A stretch of DNA of 64,000 bases from DATHBD01 sp035296325 (lineage in GTDB: Bacteria > Actinomycetota > Actinomycetes > Mycobacteriales > Micromonosporaceae): assembly GCA_035296325.1 (NCBI GenBank), contig DATHBD010000023.1, positions 186,001 through 250,000 on the forward strand, given 5' to 3'. Both the position numbers and the translations under genes were made by a program. This document shows positions 32,591 to 43,005 of the stretch, one piece after another. Position 1 is the first letter of the stretch. Each line of letters opens with the position of its first letter. Under the pieces are notes generated by a model. It was not told the origin of the DNA and ran no database searches. It was given only the letters and a program-made list of their open reading frames with translations.

Positions 32591-33868
32591 GTGAGCGCTC
32601 AACCGATCGGCGCCGGTCAGCAGCGTGACGCGGACCCGGATACCCGGCAGGCGTGGCGGATCGTCGCCGCGCTGGCCGTCACCCAGACCGTCGGCTACGG
32701 CACCCTCTACTACGCCTTCGCCGTCCTGCTCACCCCGCTCGCCCGGGATCTGCACACCTCGAGCACCATGGTCACCGGGGCGTTCACCGCCAGCGTGCTC
32801 ACCAGCGCGGCGCTCGCCGTGCCGGTCGGGCGCTGGCTGGACGCCCGCGGCGGTCGGGTGCTGATGACCGCCGGTTCCCTGCTGGGTGCGCTGCTGCTGG
32901 TCGGCTGGGCCAACATCACCACCGTCACCCAGCTCTACCTCGTGCAGATCCTCATCGGCGTCGCCACCGCGGGCAGCCTGTACGAGGCCGCGTTCGCCGT
33001 CGTCCTCACCTGGTTCGGCGCACGGCGCCGCTCGTCCGCGCTGCTCGCCGTCACCGTCGTCGCCGGGTTCGCCAGCACGGTCTTCCTGCCGCTGACCGGC
33101 TGGCTGGTGGACCGGCACGGCTGGCGTACCGCACTGCTGGTGCTCGCCGCCATCCAGGCGCTCACCGTGCCACTGCACGCGCTTCTGGTACGCCGGCCGC
33201 CGCGTCCCCACGGCGGCGACCGCGCCGGCCGGTCGGCGTCGGCGGGCACCGTGCGCTCCGCGCTGACCGATCGTGCGTTCTGGCTGCTCGCCGCCGGATT
33301 CACCGCGCACACCGCGGCGATCAGCGCGGTGACCGTGCATCTGGTCGCCGCGCTGATCTCCTGGGGGCACCGACCGGCCTTCGCCGCGGCCGTCGCCGGG
33401 CTGCTCGGCGTGCTCTCGGTGGCCGGCCGGCTCGTCGCGACCGGGCTGCAACGCCGGTACCGCACCGCCACGGTCACCGCCGCCGTATTCGGCGTGCAGG
33501 CCACCGCCGCAATGCTGCTGCCGCTCATCGGTGCCAGCACCGCAGGCGCGGTCGGCGCCGTGGTCGGGTTCGGTATCGGCTTCGGCGTCGCGACCATCGC
33601 GAAGCCGGTCCTGCTCGCCGAGCGCTACGACACCCGCCGCTATGCCACGCTCGCCGGCATCCTGGTGGTCCCGATGACGCTCGCCAAGGCCACCGCGCCG
33701 TTGGCCGCGGCCGCTCTGCACACGGCAACCGGCAGCTACACCCCGGTGCTGGCGGCCACGGCGATGGCCTGCGCCGTTGCCGCGGCGGCCATTGCGGTGC
33801 TCGCCGCCCGGCCGGTCACGGTGCCCGGCCCCGCGGTCAGCCCAGATCTCGTACGGCCTGCTCGGTGA
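32591..33868 (+). CDS. Major facilitator superfamily transporter
   Basis: The 425-residue protein has twelve predicted membrane helices in two six-helix halves, joined by a basic loop (VRRPPRPHGGDRAGRS, about 198-215). The inter-helix motif A-like segment PVGRWLDARGGRVLM lies after helix 2, and GYGTLYYAFAVLL in helix 1 is typical of monocarboxylate/oxalate-formate type MFS members. The substrate cannot be assigned. The start is a GTG with a weak ribosome-binding site. Its last 32 bases overlap the convergent HAD gene. Confidence 0.9.
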   Translation: MSAQPIGAGQQRDADPDTRQAWRIVAALAVTQTVGYGTLYYAFAVLLTPLARDLHTSSTMVTGAFTASVLTSAALAVPVGRWLDARGGRVLMTAGSLLGALLLVGWANITTVTQLYLVQILIGVATAGSLYEAAFAVVLTWFGARRRSSALLAVTVVAGFASTVFLPLTGWLVDRHGWRTALLVLAAIQALTVPLHALLVRRPPRPHGGDRAGRSASAGTVRSALTDRAFWLLAAGFTAHTAAISAVTVHLVAALISWGHRPAFAAAVAGLLGVLSVAGRLVATGLQRRYRTATVTAAVFGVQATAAMLLPLIGASTAGAVGAVVGFGIGFGVATIAKPVLLAERYDTRRYATLAGILVVPMTLAKATAPLAAAALHTATGSYTPVLAATAMACAVAAAAIAVLAARPVTVPGPAVSPDLVRPAR

Positions 33869-34490
33869 GTTCGTCGATCGAGCGCAGTACCAGCGCGGTG
33901 TGCGCGGCGGCGTCGGGATCCAGCGGGTACCGGGGATGGGGCAGACCGATCACCACCATCCCGGCGGCAGCCGCGGACCGTACGCCGTTCGACGAGTCCT
34001 CGACGGCGACACAGCGGCGAGGCTCCACGCCCAGCAGTTCCGCGACGGTGAGGTACACATCCGGCGCCGGTTTGCCCTTCGCCACCCGCTCGGTGGACAG
34101 CGTCGTGGCGAACATCTGGGTCAGCCCGGCGGCGGCCAGCGCGGCGTCGATCAGGCGGGGCGGCGAGGAGCTGGCCAGCCCGAGCGGCCAGTGCTCGGCG
34201 AGGCGGCGAACCGCCTTCCCGGCGTCCGGAATCAGCGGCACCCGCTCGGCGTACCGTCGGGCCATCTCGGCGACCACATCGCCGGCGACCTGCTCCGGGG
34301 TGCGATCCACCCCCAGCTCGCCGCTGAGGTAGTGGGCCCACTCGCCGGTGCTCATCCCCATCAACCGGCGTTGCGTGTCCGGCTGCCAGGTGCCACCGCG
34401 CTCGGCGATGTAGTGCCGGCGAACCTCCTCCCACACCGGTTCGGAGTCCACGAGTACGCCGTCCAGGTCGAAGATCACCGCATCTGCCAC
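33837..34490 (-). CDS. HAD-IA hydrolase (phosphoglucomutase/phosphatase-like)
   Basis: The 217-residue protein has HAD motif I (VIFDLDGVLVDSE) with the nucleophile Asp, motif II (GLASSSP), the motif III Lys (RVAKGKPAPD) and motif IV (VAVEDSSNG). A four-helix cap lies between about residues 15 and 80. Members hydrolyse sugar phosphates or isomerise beta-phosphoglucose; without Pgm-specific residues identified I call only a phosphatase-type HAD. I chose GTG 34490 (MADAVIFDLDG); the frame remains open to 34517. It overlaps the MFS gene end to end. Confidence 0.9.
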   Translation of the reverse strand: MADAVIFDLDGVLVDSEPVWEEVRRHYIAERGGTWQPDTQRRLMGMSTGEWAHYLSGELGVDRTPEQVAGDVVAEMARRYAERVPLIPDAGKAVRRLAEHWPLGLASSSPPRLIDAALAAAGLTQMFATTLSTERVAKGKPAPDVYLTVAELLGVEPRRCVAVEDSSNGVRSAAAAGMVVIGLPHPRYPLDPDAAAHTALVLRSIDELTEQAVRDLG

Positions 34491-34531
34491 GGTCGTATTG
34501 TGCCGGACCCCGGGCACCGGGGCGGGGCGGG

Positions 34532-34999
34532 CTACATCGCGATGACCGGCAGCGGCGACGCCGGCTTGATCTCCTCCAGCCGGAGGAACGTGATCAGGCG
34601 CTGCCCACCGCGGGTGGAGAGCCGGATCAGCACCCGTTGCAGTTCGGCGACGTCGCGGGCCACCACCAGCAGCATGATGTCGGTCTCTCCGGCCACCCAG
34701 TCGGCCGTGATCACCTGCGGCATCGCCCGCACCTCCGCCTCCAGGGCCCGGCTGATCCGGGGTTCCTGGCGGGCCAGCGTCACCGCCACGTAGGCCTGCA
34801 ACGGGAACCCGGCGATCGCCGGGTCCAATCGCGCGGTGACGGCCCGGATCACGCCCGTCGTCTTCAACCGACGGACCCGGTGCATCGTCGCGGCGGGGGA
34901 CAACCCGACCAGCCGGGCCAGCTCGACGTTGGTCCGGTCGGCATCGGCCTGCAGCTCAGCAAGGAGCTGCACATCAATTTCATCAAGCGAAGCCGCCAT
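34532..34999 (-). CDS. Lrp/AsnC-family transcriptional regulator
   Basis: The 155-residue protein has an N-terminal winged helix-turn-helix (DEIDVQLLAELQADADRTNVELARLVGLS) and a C-terminal RAM domain (about 65-145; YVAVTLA, VITADWVAGETDIMLLVVARD). Such proteins form octamers that respond to amino acids. It is divergent from an EamA exporter, and an inverted repeat sits between them, the classical layout of an Lrp-type regulator controlling an amino-acid exporter. I chose ATG 34999, with GGTGGTGAA upstream, over a start 13 codons earlier. Confidence 0.92.
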   Translation of the reverse strand: MAASLDEIDVQLLAELQADADRTNVELARLVGLSPAATMHRVRRLKTTGVIRAVTARLDPAIAGFPLQAYVAVTLARQEPRISRALEAEVRAMPQVITADWVAGETDIMLLVVARDVAELQRVLIRLSTRGGQRLITFLRLEEIKPASPLPVIAM

Positions 35000-35014
35000 T
35001 TCACCACCAAAAGT

Positions 35015-35045
35015 TTTGTCCAAAGGCGCACCGGACAAATATTAG
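35015..35045 (+). promoter_or_regulatory. Inverted repeat overlapping a promoter between lrp and the EamA gene
   Basis: TTTGTCC (35015-35021) and GGACAAA (35033-35039) form a perfect 7-base inverted repeat with an 11-base centre. It covers a candidate -35 (TTGTCC, 35016-35021) and the spacer, and a -10 (TATTAG, 35040-35045) follows 18 bases later, 25 bases before the exporter start codon. The patch is AT-rich, as Lrp sites usually are. Confidence 0.55.
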
Positions 35046-35069
35046 CGGCTCGCCGTGGACCATGGTCGC

Positions 35070-36455
35070 ATGCGTACCAAACGTGGCACCTCGCTGGCCG
35101 CACTCGCCGGTGCCGGCGTGCTGTGGGGCACGACCGTCCCCCTGACGAAGGTCTCGCTGGACTGGCTGGGGCCGGGCTGGCTCACCGTGCTCCGGTTCGG
35201 CGTGGCGACCCTGCTGCTGGCCTGGCCAGCCCGACGGAAGCTGCGGGCGGCCGTGACGCCCGGCGTGCTTGCCTGGGGTGCGTTCGGTTACGGCGCGGTG
35301 ATCGTCGTGCAGAACGCCGGCATCGCCCGCACCAGCGTCAGCCATGCGGCACTGCTCGTCGGGGCGCTGCCGATCCTGGTGGCGCTGATCGGTCTCGGCC
35401 TCGGCCGCGCGAGGGTCGGGCGGCTGTCCTGGCTGGCGTTCCTGATCGCACTGGGCGGCGTCGCGCTGGTCGCCGCGGGTGGCGGCGGTAGCGCCACGCT
35501 GGCCGGAGACGGCCTCGTCGCGGCGTCCGTGCTGCTGTGCGCGGCATTCCTGGTCGCTCAGCCCGGGATGCTGGCCGGCCGGGATCCGATGGCGGTGACC
35601 GCGGTGCAGTTCGCGGCCGCCACGCTCGCCGCCCTCCCGGCGGCCGGCTGGCTGGAGGGTGTGCCGTCGGCACCGGCCGGGTCCGGCGTGCTGCTCGCCG
35701 TGGCCGGCCTGGTGCTGGGCGGCACGCTGGTGCCGTTCACGCTTTTCGCGTACGGCCAGTCAAGGGTGGCGCCCGAGGTCGCCGGCGCCTTCCTCAACCT
35801 GGAACCGCTGGTGGGCGCACTCGCCGGGGCGGTGGTCTTCGCCGACCCGGTAGGGCCGGTGCAACTGGTCGGCGCCACCGCGATCCTCGGCGGCATCGGA
35901 CTGAGCGTCGCGGTCGCGCTGGCGCGTCCGGTGCCCTACCGCCTCGGCGGTCGCGCCGGGGGCGGCGGTGCCGATCCGGTTATCCCCGCCCGGCCGGCCG
36001 CGGAGCGGGGCCCGACGGCGTCCGAACCGGCGTCGGGGCCGGCATCGGGGTCCGTCCGGACGGGAGGCCCGGCGGGGCGGATCGCCAGCAGCAGCGCGGT
36101 GGCAATCGCCCACAGGTACAGCACGGCGAGGGTGGCCCGCTCCAGCACGGTGGTCGGGGTGCCCCGGCCCACCGCCAGCAGGCCGACGGCCAGGGCCACC
36201 CCGAGCGGCAGCGCCGGGGCGAGTCCGGCGATGGCGCAGCGCCGCAGGGTGGACCCGCCGGCCGCGGCCAGGCACACCATGGCCAGCACCACCGCGGCCA
36301 CCGCCAGCACACTGGCACCGGCGTGCACCAGGTCCGCCACCGTGGACCGCTCGTACGGCGGCAGCGGGCACCCGGCCGAGCAGGGCAGCGTGCCGGAGAC
36401 GGTGCCCAGGGCGCCGGCGGAGATCAGCAGCACGCACCCGACCCGCGTCAGGTGA
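35070..36455 (+). CDS. EamA/DMT-family exporter with an aberrant C-terminal extension
   Basis: The first about 290 residues form two EamA repeats with ten helices (GAGVLWGTTVPLTKVSLDWL in helix 1, FLNLEPLVGALAGAVVFADP near the end), as in amino-acid or metabolite exporters of about 300 residues. Instead of stopping near 35940, the frame stays open for another 170 codons to 36455. The extra residues are Ser/Thr/Ala/Pro-rich, non-membrane and exactly antisense to the DUF998 gene, so they look like a shadow translation. The stop codon was probably lost, or a short indel shifted the frame. The start is ATG 35070, with no clear ribosome-binding site and a predicted very short leader. Control by the divergent Lrp regulator is likely. 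Confidence 0.85.
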   Translation: MRTKRGTSLAALAGAGVLWGTTVPLTKVSLDWLGPGWLTVLRFGVATLLLAWPARRKLRAAVTPGVLAWGAFGYGAVIVVQNAGIARTSVSHAALLVGALPILVALIGLGLGRARVGRLSWLAFLIALGGVALVAAGGGGSATLAGDGLVAASVLLCAAFLVAQPGMLAGRDPMAVTAVQFAAATLAALPAAGWLEGVPSAPAGSGVLLAVAGLVLGGTLVPFTLFAYGQSRVAPEVAGAFLNLEPLVGALAGAVVFADPVGPVQLVGATAILGGIGLSVAVALARPVPYRLGGRAGGGGADPVIPARPAAERGPTASEPASGPASGSVRTGGPAGRIASSSAVAIAHRYSTARVARSSTVVGVPRPTASRPTARATPSGSAGASPAMAQRRRVDPPAAARHTMASTTAATASTLAPACTRSATVDRSYGGSGHPAEQGSVPETVPRAPAEISSTHPTRVR

Positions 36456-36673
36456 GCCAGCGCAGCGCCGAGCAGCACCAGCCCGATCGACACCGCCACG
36501 ATGCCGAGCAGGTAACGCATGGCGCCGGGGCGGGGCGCGATTCCCGCCTCGCTGACGTACCCGCCGGTCCAGGGTTCGGGCAGCCGGGCGAGCGCCTGCA
36601 GCACGGCGGTGCCGCCGCCCACGATCAGGGCGGCAGCGACCGTTGCGACGATCCGCGATCCTTGAACGGCCAC
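35936..36673 (-). CDS. DUF998-family integral membrane protein
   Basis: The 245-residue protein has about six transmembrane helices with the DUF998 hallmarks: an N-terminal helix ending in a small loop (GYVSEAGI), a Cys-containing extracellular loop (LPCSAGCPLPPYE), and a later His-bearing helix start (VADLVHAGAS). The tail (about 205-245) is Asp/Gly/Pro-rich and disordered. Its function is unknown. It lies 36 bases downstream of the large STAND regulator on the same strand, so it may share its transcript. It is entirely antisense to, or overlapping with, the extended end of the EamA gene. GTG 36673 was chosen over TTG 36679. Confidence 0.82.
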   Translation of the reverse strand: MAVQGSRIVATVAAALIVGGGTAVLQALARLPEPWTGGYVSEAGIAPRPGAMRYLLGIVAVSIGLVLLGAALAHLTRVGCVLLISAGALGTVSGTLPCSAGCPLPPYERSTVADLVHAGASVLAVAAVVLAMVCLAAAGGSTLRRCAIAGLAPALPLGVALAVGLLAVGRGTPTTVLERATLAVLYLWAIATALLLAIRPAGPPVRTDPDAGPDAGSDAVGPRSAAGRAGITGSAPPPPARPPRR

Positions 36674-36709
36674 GATCAACCGTAGCCGCGTTGCGCTGGC
36701 CGGAGCCGG

Positions 36710-39166
36710 TCAGCCGGCGGCGGCGATCCTGGCTCGCAGCTCGTCGGCCTCGGCGTGCCCGACCTCGTCGAGGATGACGAAGGCCTCCCGCCAGCTCCGG
36801 CGCGCCGCGTCGAGGTCGCCGGCCGAGGCCCAGGCATCGCCCAGATGGGAAAGCGCGCAGGCCTCGTAGTAGCGGTCGCCGAGCTCGTGGAACATCCGGA
36901 TCGCGTGCCCGTAGCACACCGCGGCCTGATTCGCGTCGCCCAGCCGGTCGTGGGCGGCGCCCAGGGTCTTCCAGGTGACCGCCTCGCCTCGCCGGTCACC
37001 CACCCTGCGCTGCAGCGTGAGCGCCTCATCGCAGCAGGTCAGTGCGCGTCGGTGAGCGCCCAGCTGCATGTGGTAGAAGCCAACGGCGGTGAGCGCGCGG
37101 GCCTGTCCGGTCTCGTCCCCAGCGGCTCGGTAGATTTCCAGCGACTGTTGGGCGTGGCTCAGCGCCTCCCGGTTCCGGTCCTGGAGGCCGAGCACCCAGG
37201 CCAGGTCGTGGTGCGCGCAGGACAGCCCCTGCCCGTCGTCCAGGTCGCGGAAGATGTCCAGACTGCGCTGCAGGTATGCCTGGGCGCCGACCAACCGACG
37301 GAGGAGCGAGTACGCCCGGCCGAGGCCGCTGTGGGCGCGCGCCTCACCGAGCCGATCGTCGAGGCGACGGCTCGCTTCGAGTGCGGCGCGCTGCGTGGCG
37401 GCCAGATCGTGCCACCGGCCACTCCGATCGAAGAACGTGGACAAGGTCCACGCCAACTGCCCCGTGAAGGCGTGGAATCCCGTCGTCGCTGCCCGTTCGA
37501 TCGCGGCGAGCACCATCGCGTGCTCCCGTTTGAACCACTCCAGGGCCTGCTCGTAGTCGTGCAGCGCCTCCGGTGAGACCCCGGGGGCCGCTGGGCCGAG
37601 CGCGATCGGGGTCCGGTGCGGATTGAGCAGCAACTCGGCACGGTGGGCGGTGTGCAGGTAGTGGGTCAGCACCCGACGCAATGCGGCCTGCCGTTCCGAT
37701 CCGGCCTCGCAGGTGTCGAGCAGCTCCGCGGCGTAGGCCCGGAGCAGGTCGTGGAAGGTGAACCGCCCGGGCGCGTACTCGGTCACCAGGTGGGCCCGCG
37801 CCAACTCGGCCAGCCAGGGCCGGACCCGCGCCGCGCTCACGCCCACCAGGCTCGCCACGGCCGGAGTCCCGATCTCCGGGCCCGGGTTCGCCGCCAGCAG
37901 CCGGAACAGTCGCGCGGCGTCCGGGCTGAGCTGCCCGACCGACCAGGAGAAGACCGATCGCACATCGGTGCCGGCGTCACCGCCGTTGAGGGCGTCGAGG
38001 CCGCCGTGTGCATCCACCACTTCGTCGGCGAGCGCGGCCAGCGGGAAGGCGGGATTGGCCGTGGCCCGGGCGGCCACGATGCTCATGGCCAGCGGCAGCC
38101 GGGCGCAGCTGGCGATGATGGTGTCGACGGCGACCGGCTCAGCGGCGATCCGGTCCGCGCCCAGGCGCAGCTCGAGGAACCTGCGCGCGTCGTCGTCGTC
38201 GAAGAGACCGAGCGTCAGCGGATGGGCGCCTTCGGTGGCGACCAGGCTGGTCAACCGCGTGCGGCTGGTCACCACCGCCATGCAGCCGGGGGCGCCTGGC
38301 AGCAACGGCCGGACCTGATCGGCGTCCCGCGCGTTGTCCAGGACGACCAGCATCCGGCGATCCGCCAGCAGGCTTCGGTACAGGGCGGTCTGCGCGACCA
38401 GGGAGCCCGGCACGTCCTCGGCTGACACGCCGAGCGCCCCGAGGAAGGCCCGGACCACCTCGGTGGGCTGCGTCGCCGCGCCGGAGGGATCGAAGCCGTG
38501 CAGGTCGACGTAGAGCTGCCCGTCCGGGAAGTGCTCCGCGACAAGGTGCGCGCCGTGCACGGCGATGGCGGTCTTGCCGACACCGGCGGTCCCGTCGATC
38601 GCCGAGATGACCGCGGCGTTCGTCGTGTTGGCCTGGTTGCCGAGATTCCGCAGTACGTCAAGCTCCCGGGTGCGGCCGGTGAAGTGCCGGACGGCCGGGG
38701 GGAGCTGCCGCGGCACGATGCGATGCCGCCGGGCGTTGCCGACCGGGCTCCGGGAGGGGTGGCGCCCGGTGGACCGGGCGACCGTCGACCGGGCCACCGT
38801 GGAGGTGACCGTCGACTGGCTGACGGCGGCGAGGGGCCGGTTGCCCCGTACCGTCGCCGCCGGCGCCGCTGCGATGGCGCGGCGGAAGGTCGCCCCCCAC
38901 CGCGACAGATCCGTCAGCTCCGCCGGCAGTCGTCGGCCGGTTTGGTCGGCGTGCTCACGGCAGGCGCTCACGAACGATGTGACGAACGCCCAGTCCGGCG
39001 CCGACCGGGCGTGAAGCTTGTCGCTGATCGTGGACCGGGGGAGCGGGCGGGGCAACCCGCTGGTCAGTGTGGCGAGCCGATTCATCGAGGGCGCGCCGGC
39101 CAACTCGCGAAGCCGGCGCAACTCCGCGGCGAGGGATTCCAGCGTCTCCGGTCCTGCCGTAGTCAC
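36710..39166 (-). CDS. AfsR-type STAND regulator (HTH, NB-ARC ATPase, TPR repeats)
   Basis: The 818-residue protein has an N-terminal HTH-like region (about 5-60, LAAELRRLRELAG then STISDKLHARSAPDW). A basic linker follows, then an NB-ARC P-loop ATPase with Walker A (GTAGVGKTAIAVHGA), Walker B (RRMLVVLDNA) and the sensor segments VVTSRTRLT and ARLPLAM. A winged-helix and linker region precedes about seven TPR repeats (about 540-810). Such proteins are signal-gated transcription or signalling switches often linked to secondary metabolism. Unlike AfsR, it has no SARP DNA-binding and BTAD domain. I chose GTG 39166 from the HTH boundary; the frame is open to 39442. Confidence 0.88.
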   Translation of the reverse strand: MTTAGPETLESLAAELRRLRELAGAPSMNRLATLTSGLPRPLPRSTISDKLHARSAPDWAFVTSFVSACREHADQTGRRLPAELTDLSRWGATFRRAIAAAPAATVRGNRPLAAVSQSTVTSTVARSTVARSTGRHPSRSPVGNARRHRIVPRQLPPAVRHFTGRTRELDVLRNLGNQANTTNAAVISAIDGTAGVGKTAIAVHGAHLVAEHFPDGQLYVDLHGFDPSGAATQPTEVVRAFLGALGVSAEDVPGSLVAQTALYRSLLADRRMLVVLDNARDADQVRPLLPGAPGCMAVVTSRTRLTSLVATEGAHPLTLGLFDDDDARRFLELRLGADRIAAEPVAVDTIIASCARLPLAMSIVAARATANPAFPLAALADEVVDAHGGLDALNGGDAGTDVRSVFSWSVGQLSPDAARLFRLLAANPGPEIGTPAVASLVGVSAARVRPWLAELARAHLVTEYAPGRFTFHDLLRAYAAELLDTCEAGSERQAALRRVLTHYLHTAHRAELLLNPHRTPIALGPAAPGVSPEALHDYEQALEWFKREHAMVLAAIERAATTGFHAFTGQLAWTLSTFFDRSGRWHDLAATQRAALEASRRLDDRLGEARAHSGLGRAYSLLRRLVGAQAYLQRSLDIFRDLDDGQGLSCAHHDLAWVLGLQDRNREALSHAQQSLEIYRAAGDETGQARALTAVGFYHMQLGAHRRALTCCDEALTLQRRVGDRRGEAVTWKTLGAAHDRLGDANQAAVCYGHAIRMFHELGDRYYEACALSHLGDAWASAGDLDAARRSWREAFVILDEVGHAEADELRARIAAAG

Positions 39167-39183
39167 GCCTTGCACGGTACCGC

Positions 39184-39207
39184 GTAGGTGAACGGTGGTG
39201 CACCTAC
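39184..39207. promoter_or_regulatory. Inverted repeat upstream of the STAND regulator gene
   Basis: GTAGGTG (39184-39190) and CACCTAC (39201-39207) form a perfect 7-base inverted repeat with a 10-base centre, starting 18 bases before the regulator's start codon. Its position suits autoregulation or attenuation. Confidence 0.4.
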
Positions 39208-39659
39208 CGTGACCTGACCACTGGGAGTCCGCCCGGGTGCGGCTTAGTGGAGCCATGGCCGGCCGGTCGTGGGGTGCCTCCCCGACCCCGAAGGCGCGCG
39301 GGTCACAGTGCGGACGGAGCGCTGGGAGGGAACGCCTCGGGCGGCTTCGGTGCGCCGTGGCAGGTCGACCTCGTCGCCGTGACGACGAACGAGACACGCA
39401 ACGCCGACAGCCGGGTGCGTCGCCGCGTGGGTCGGGCCTCATTGATCAAGACAGGTCCGTCCTTCCACTCGGCGAACTTCGGGCCGCGATTCGTCGCAGA
39501 TGGCGGCCGGGGTCATGCTCCCGCGACAGCAGGGCAACGCCAAGGACATCCAGGCCAAGCGATCGGGCAACACCGGCACGCTCACGCGGGTCACCGCGGG
39601 CCGGGATGGGCGGAGGGCCGCAACGCGGAGAGGCAGCCGGCCGACATGCCGACCGCCGG
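39208..39659. other. Gene-free stretch
   Basis: About 450 bases between the STAND regulator and the WS/DGAT remnant hold no frame that resembles a protein on either strand. I see no tRNA, hairpin terminator or mobile-element end. It may be promoter region plus decayed sequence. Confidence 0.4.
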
Positions 39660-41066
39660 TCAGCCCGCGGGTCCGGCCGCGCTCAGGCTGGCCAGCGCGC
39701 CCCGCACGCCGCTGGCCAGCCGGTCCAGATCCGGCCCGGCGGTGCCATCGGCGTGCAGTCCGACATGGACGGCGCCGCCGTGCGACGACATCGCGATGCC
39801 CAGGCGGTGCCCCTGCGCCAGCGGAGCGATGGGGTACACCTCGCGTAGTGGCGCGCCGGCGAACGTGAGCCGGACCGCCGGGATCGGCACGTTGGTCACC
39901 ACCGCGTCGAAGAACCGACTCGCGCTGTACCGGGCGAGCGGGGTCACCACCCGGTGTACCGCTGCGGGCACCCGCCCGGCCAGGACCGGGATCGCGCCGG
40001 CGCCACGGGTCGGGCCGGCGCTCTTGTTGCGGTCCATCGTCGTGCGGATCCGGGTGAGGCGGGTGACCGGGTCGCTCTCCTGGACCGGCAGGTCGCACAG
40101 GTATCCGGAGAGCAGGTTGCCGTGGCGTGGCTGGCCGGTGCGGCCTCGCCGGCTGACCGGGACCAGCGCGCGCAGACTCACCCGTTCCACGCACTGCCCG
40201 TGCTGTGCCAGCCATTCCCGCAGCGCGCCGGTGACAACGGCGAGCAGCACATCGTTGTCCGTGCCGCCGTGCCGGCGTCGGATCTGTCTGATCTCGCCCA
40301 GATTGAGCCGCAGCAGCGCCAGCCGGCGCTCGGTACCGGCGGCCTCGGTGCCTGGCCGCAGCAGCGCGAGCGGCGACGCTGACGAGGTCAGCCGGGCGGA
40401 GGTGAGCATCGATCCAGCGATCCCGGCGATCTCCGCGACTCCCGGGCGACCGCGGGGACGTTGCCCAGATATTTGACGAGCTGGTCGGGGCGCCTGGCCA
40501 GCCCGGTGGCCGCCTGCGCGGCGGATCGAAGGTCGCGAGCCATGCCGCCAAGGGAGATCGGCGCGTCAACCGCCGCCGACGCGGCCGGTGCGCTGCGGGC
40601 GAAGCCGTCCAGCAGCGCGATGCCGAGTTCCGCGGCACGCATGCCGTCAGCGAGGGCATGGTGCACCTTGACCAGGAGCGCGAAGCGCCCGTCGGCCAGG
40701 CCGGTCACCACGTGCAGTTGCCAGAGCGGGCGGCTCAGGTTCAAGGGCTGCGCCATCAGCTCGGCCGCCCATGCGGCCACCGCCGCGGCGTCCCCCTGGT
40801 TCAGCCGGTGCGGGTGGACGTGACGTTCCGCGTTGAACAGGTGGTCCTCCACCCACACCGCCGCGGGGAAGCAGCCGGGACAGGCCGACCCGGCGGCGCA
40901 GCAGCGGGAGCAGGTTGGCGCGGTCGCTGAGGAGCGAGACCAGCCGGCCAGGCGGGATCGGCGCCGGCGGGTCGAAGATGGCCAGGGCTCCGAGATGCAT
41001 CGGCGCCAATCCGGACTCCAGACAGAGAAATGCCGTGTCGAGCGCGCTCAGCCGTTCGTCACCCAT
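39660..41066 (-). pseudogene. Wax ester synthase/diacylglycerol acyltransferase (WS/DGAT), two frameshifts
   Basis: Three overlapping frames together reconstruct a WS/DGAT of about 469 residues, the normal size. Residues from 41066 give the N-terminus (RLSALDTAFLCLESGLAPMH). Near 40875 the frame shifts (WVEDHLFNAERHV), and this middle part contains the catalytic HHxxxDG motif (VHHALADGM). Near 40430 the frame shifts back, giving NDVLLAVVTGALREWL and the C-terminal YPIAPLAQGHRLGIAMSSHGG. The two shifts cancel. Unshifted, the N-terminal frame stops at 40647. The intact enzyme would make triacylglycerol or wax esters. This may be a recent pseudogene or two sequencing errors in GC-rich DNA. Confidence 0.85.
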
Positions 41067-41215
41067 CCGGAACCCCGCCTCACCCGTGGCCAGCCCGATC
41101 CGAGCGACATATCAACAAGCTACTACATGATTACGTTGTGTGATCCCGCATGGTCCGGGTGTGCCGTACGCGCGAAGTGGTGTGCCTCCTCGCCGGGCCG
41201 GAGCGGTGCCGCTGG

Positions 41216-42862
<1,647 letters not shown>

Positions 42863-43005
42863 GGACGGCCTCCTGTACCTCGCGTACGGCGAAACCCCCA
42901 CCGCTCGTTCATGATGCCGGTCCGTCCCCGGATGGGCGAGGCGAACCGGGCGTAACCGGGCCCGACCGCCCTCGTTGGCCCCGGTGAGGTGGGAGGGAGT
43001 GCCAT

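Noticed and set aside
39247..40476. 409-codon open frame antisense to the WS/DGAT remnant
   Set aside because: Composition is Arg/Pro/Ala noise with no domain, and the opposite strand has clear acyltransferase motifs.
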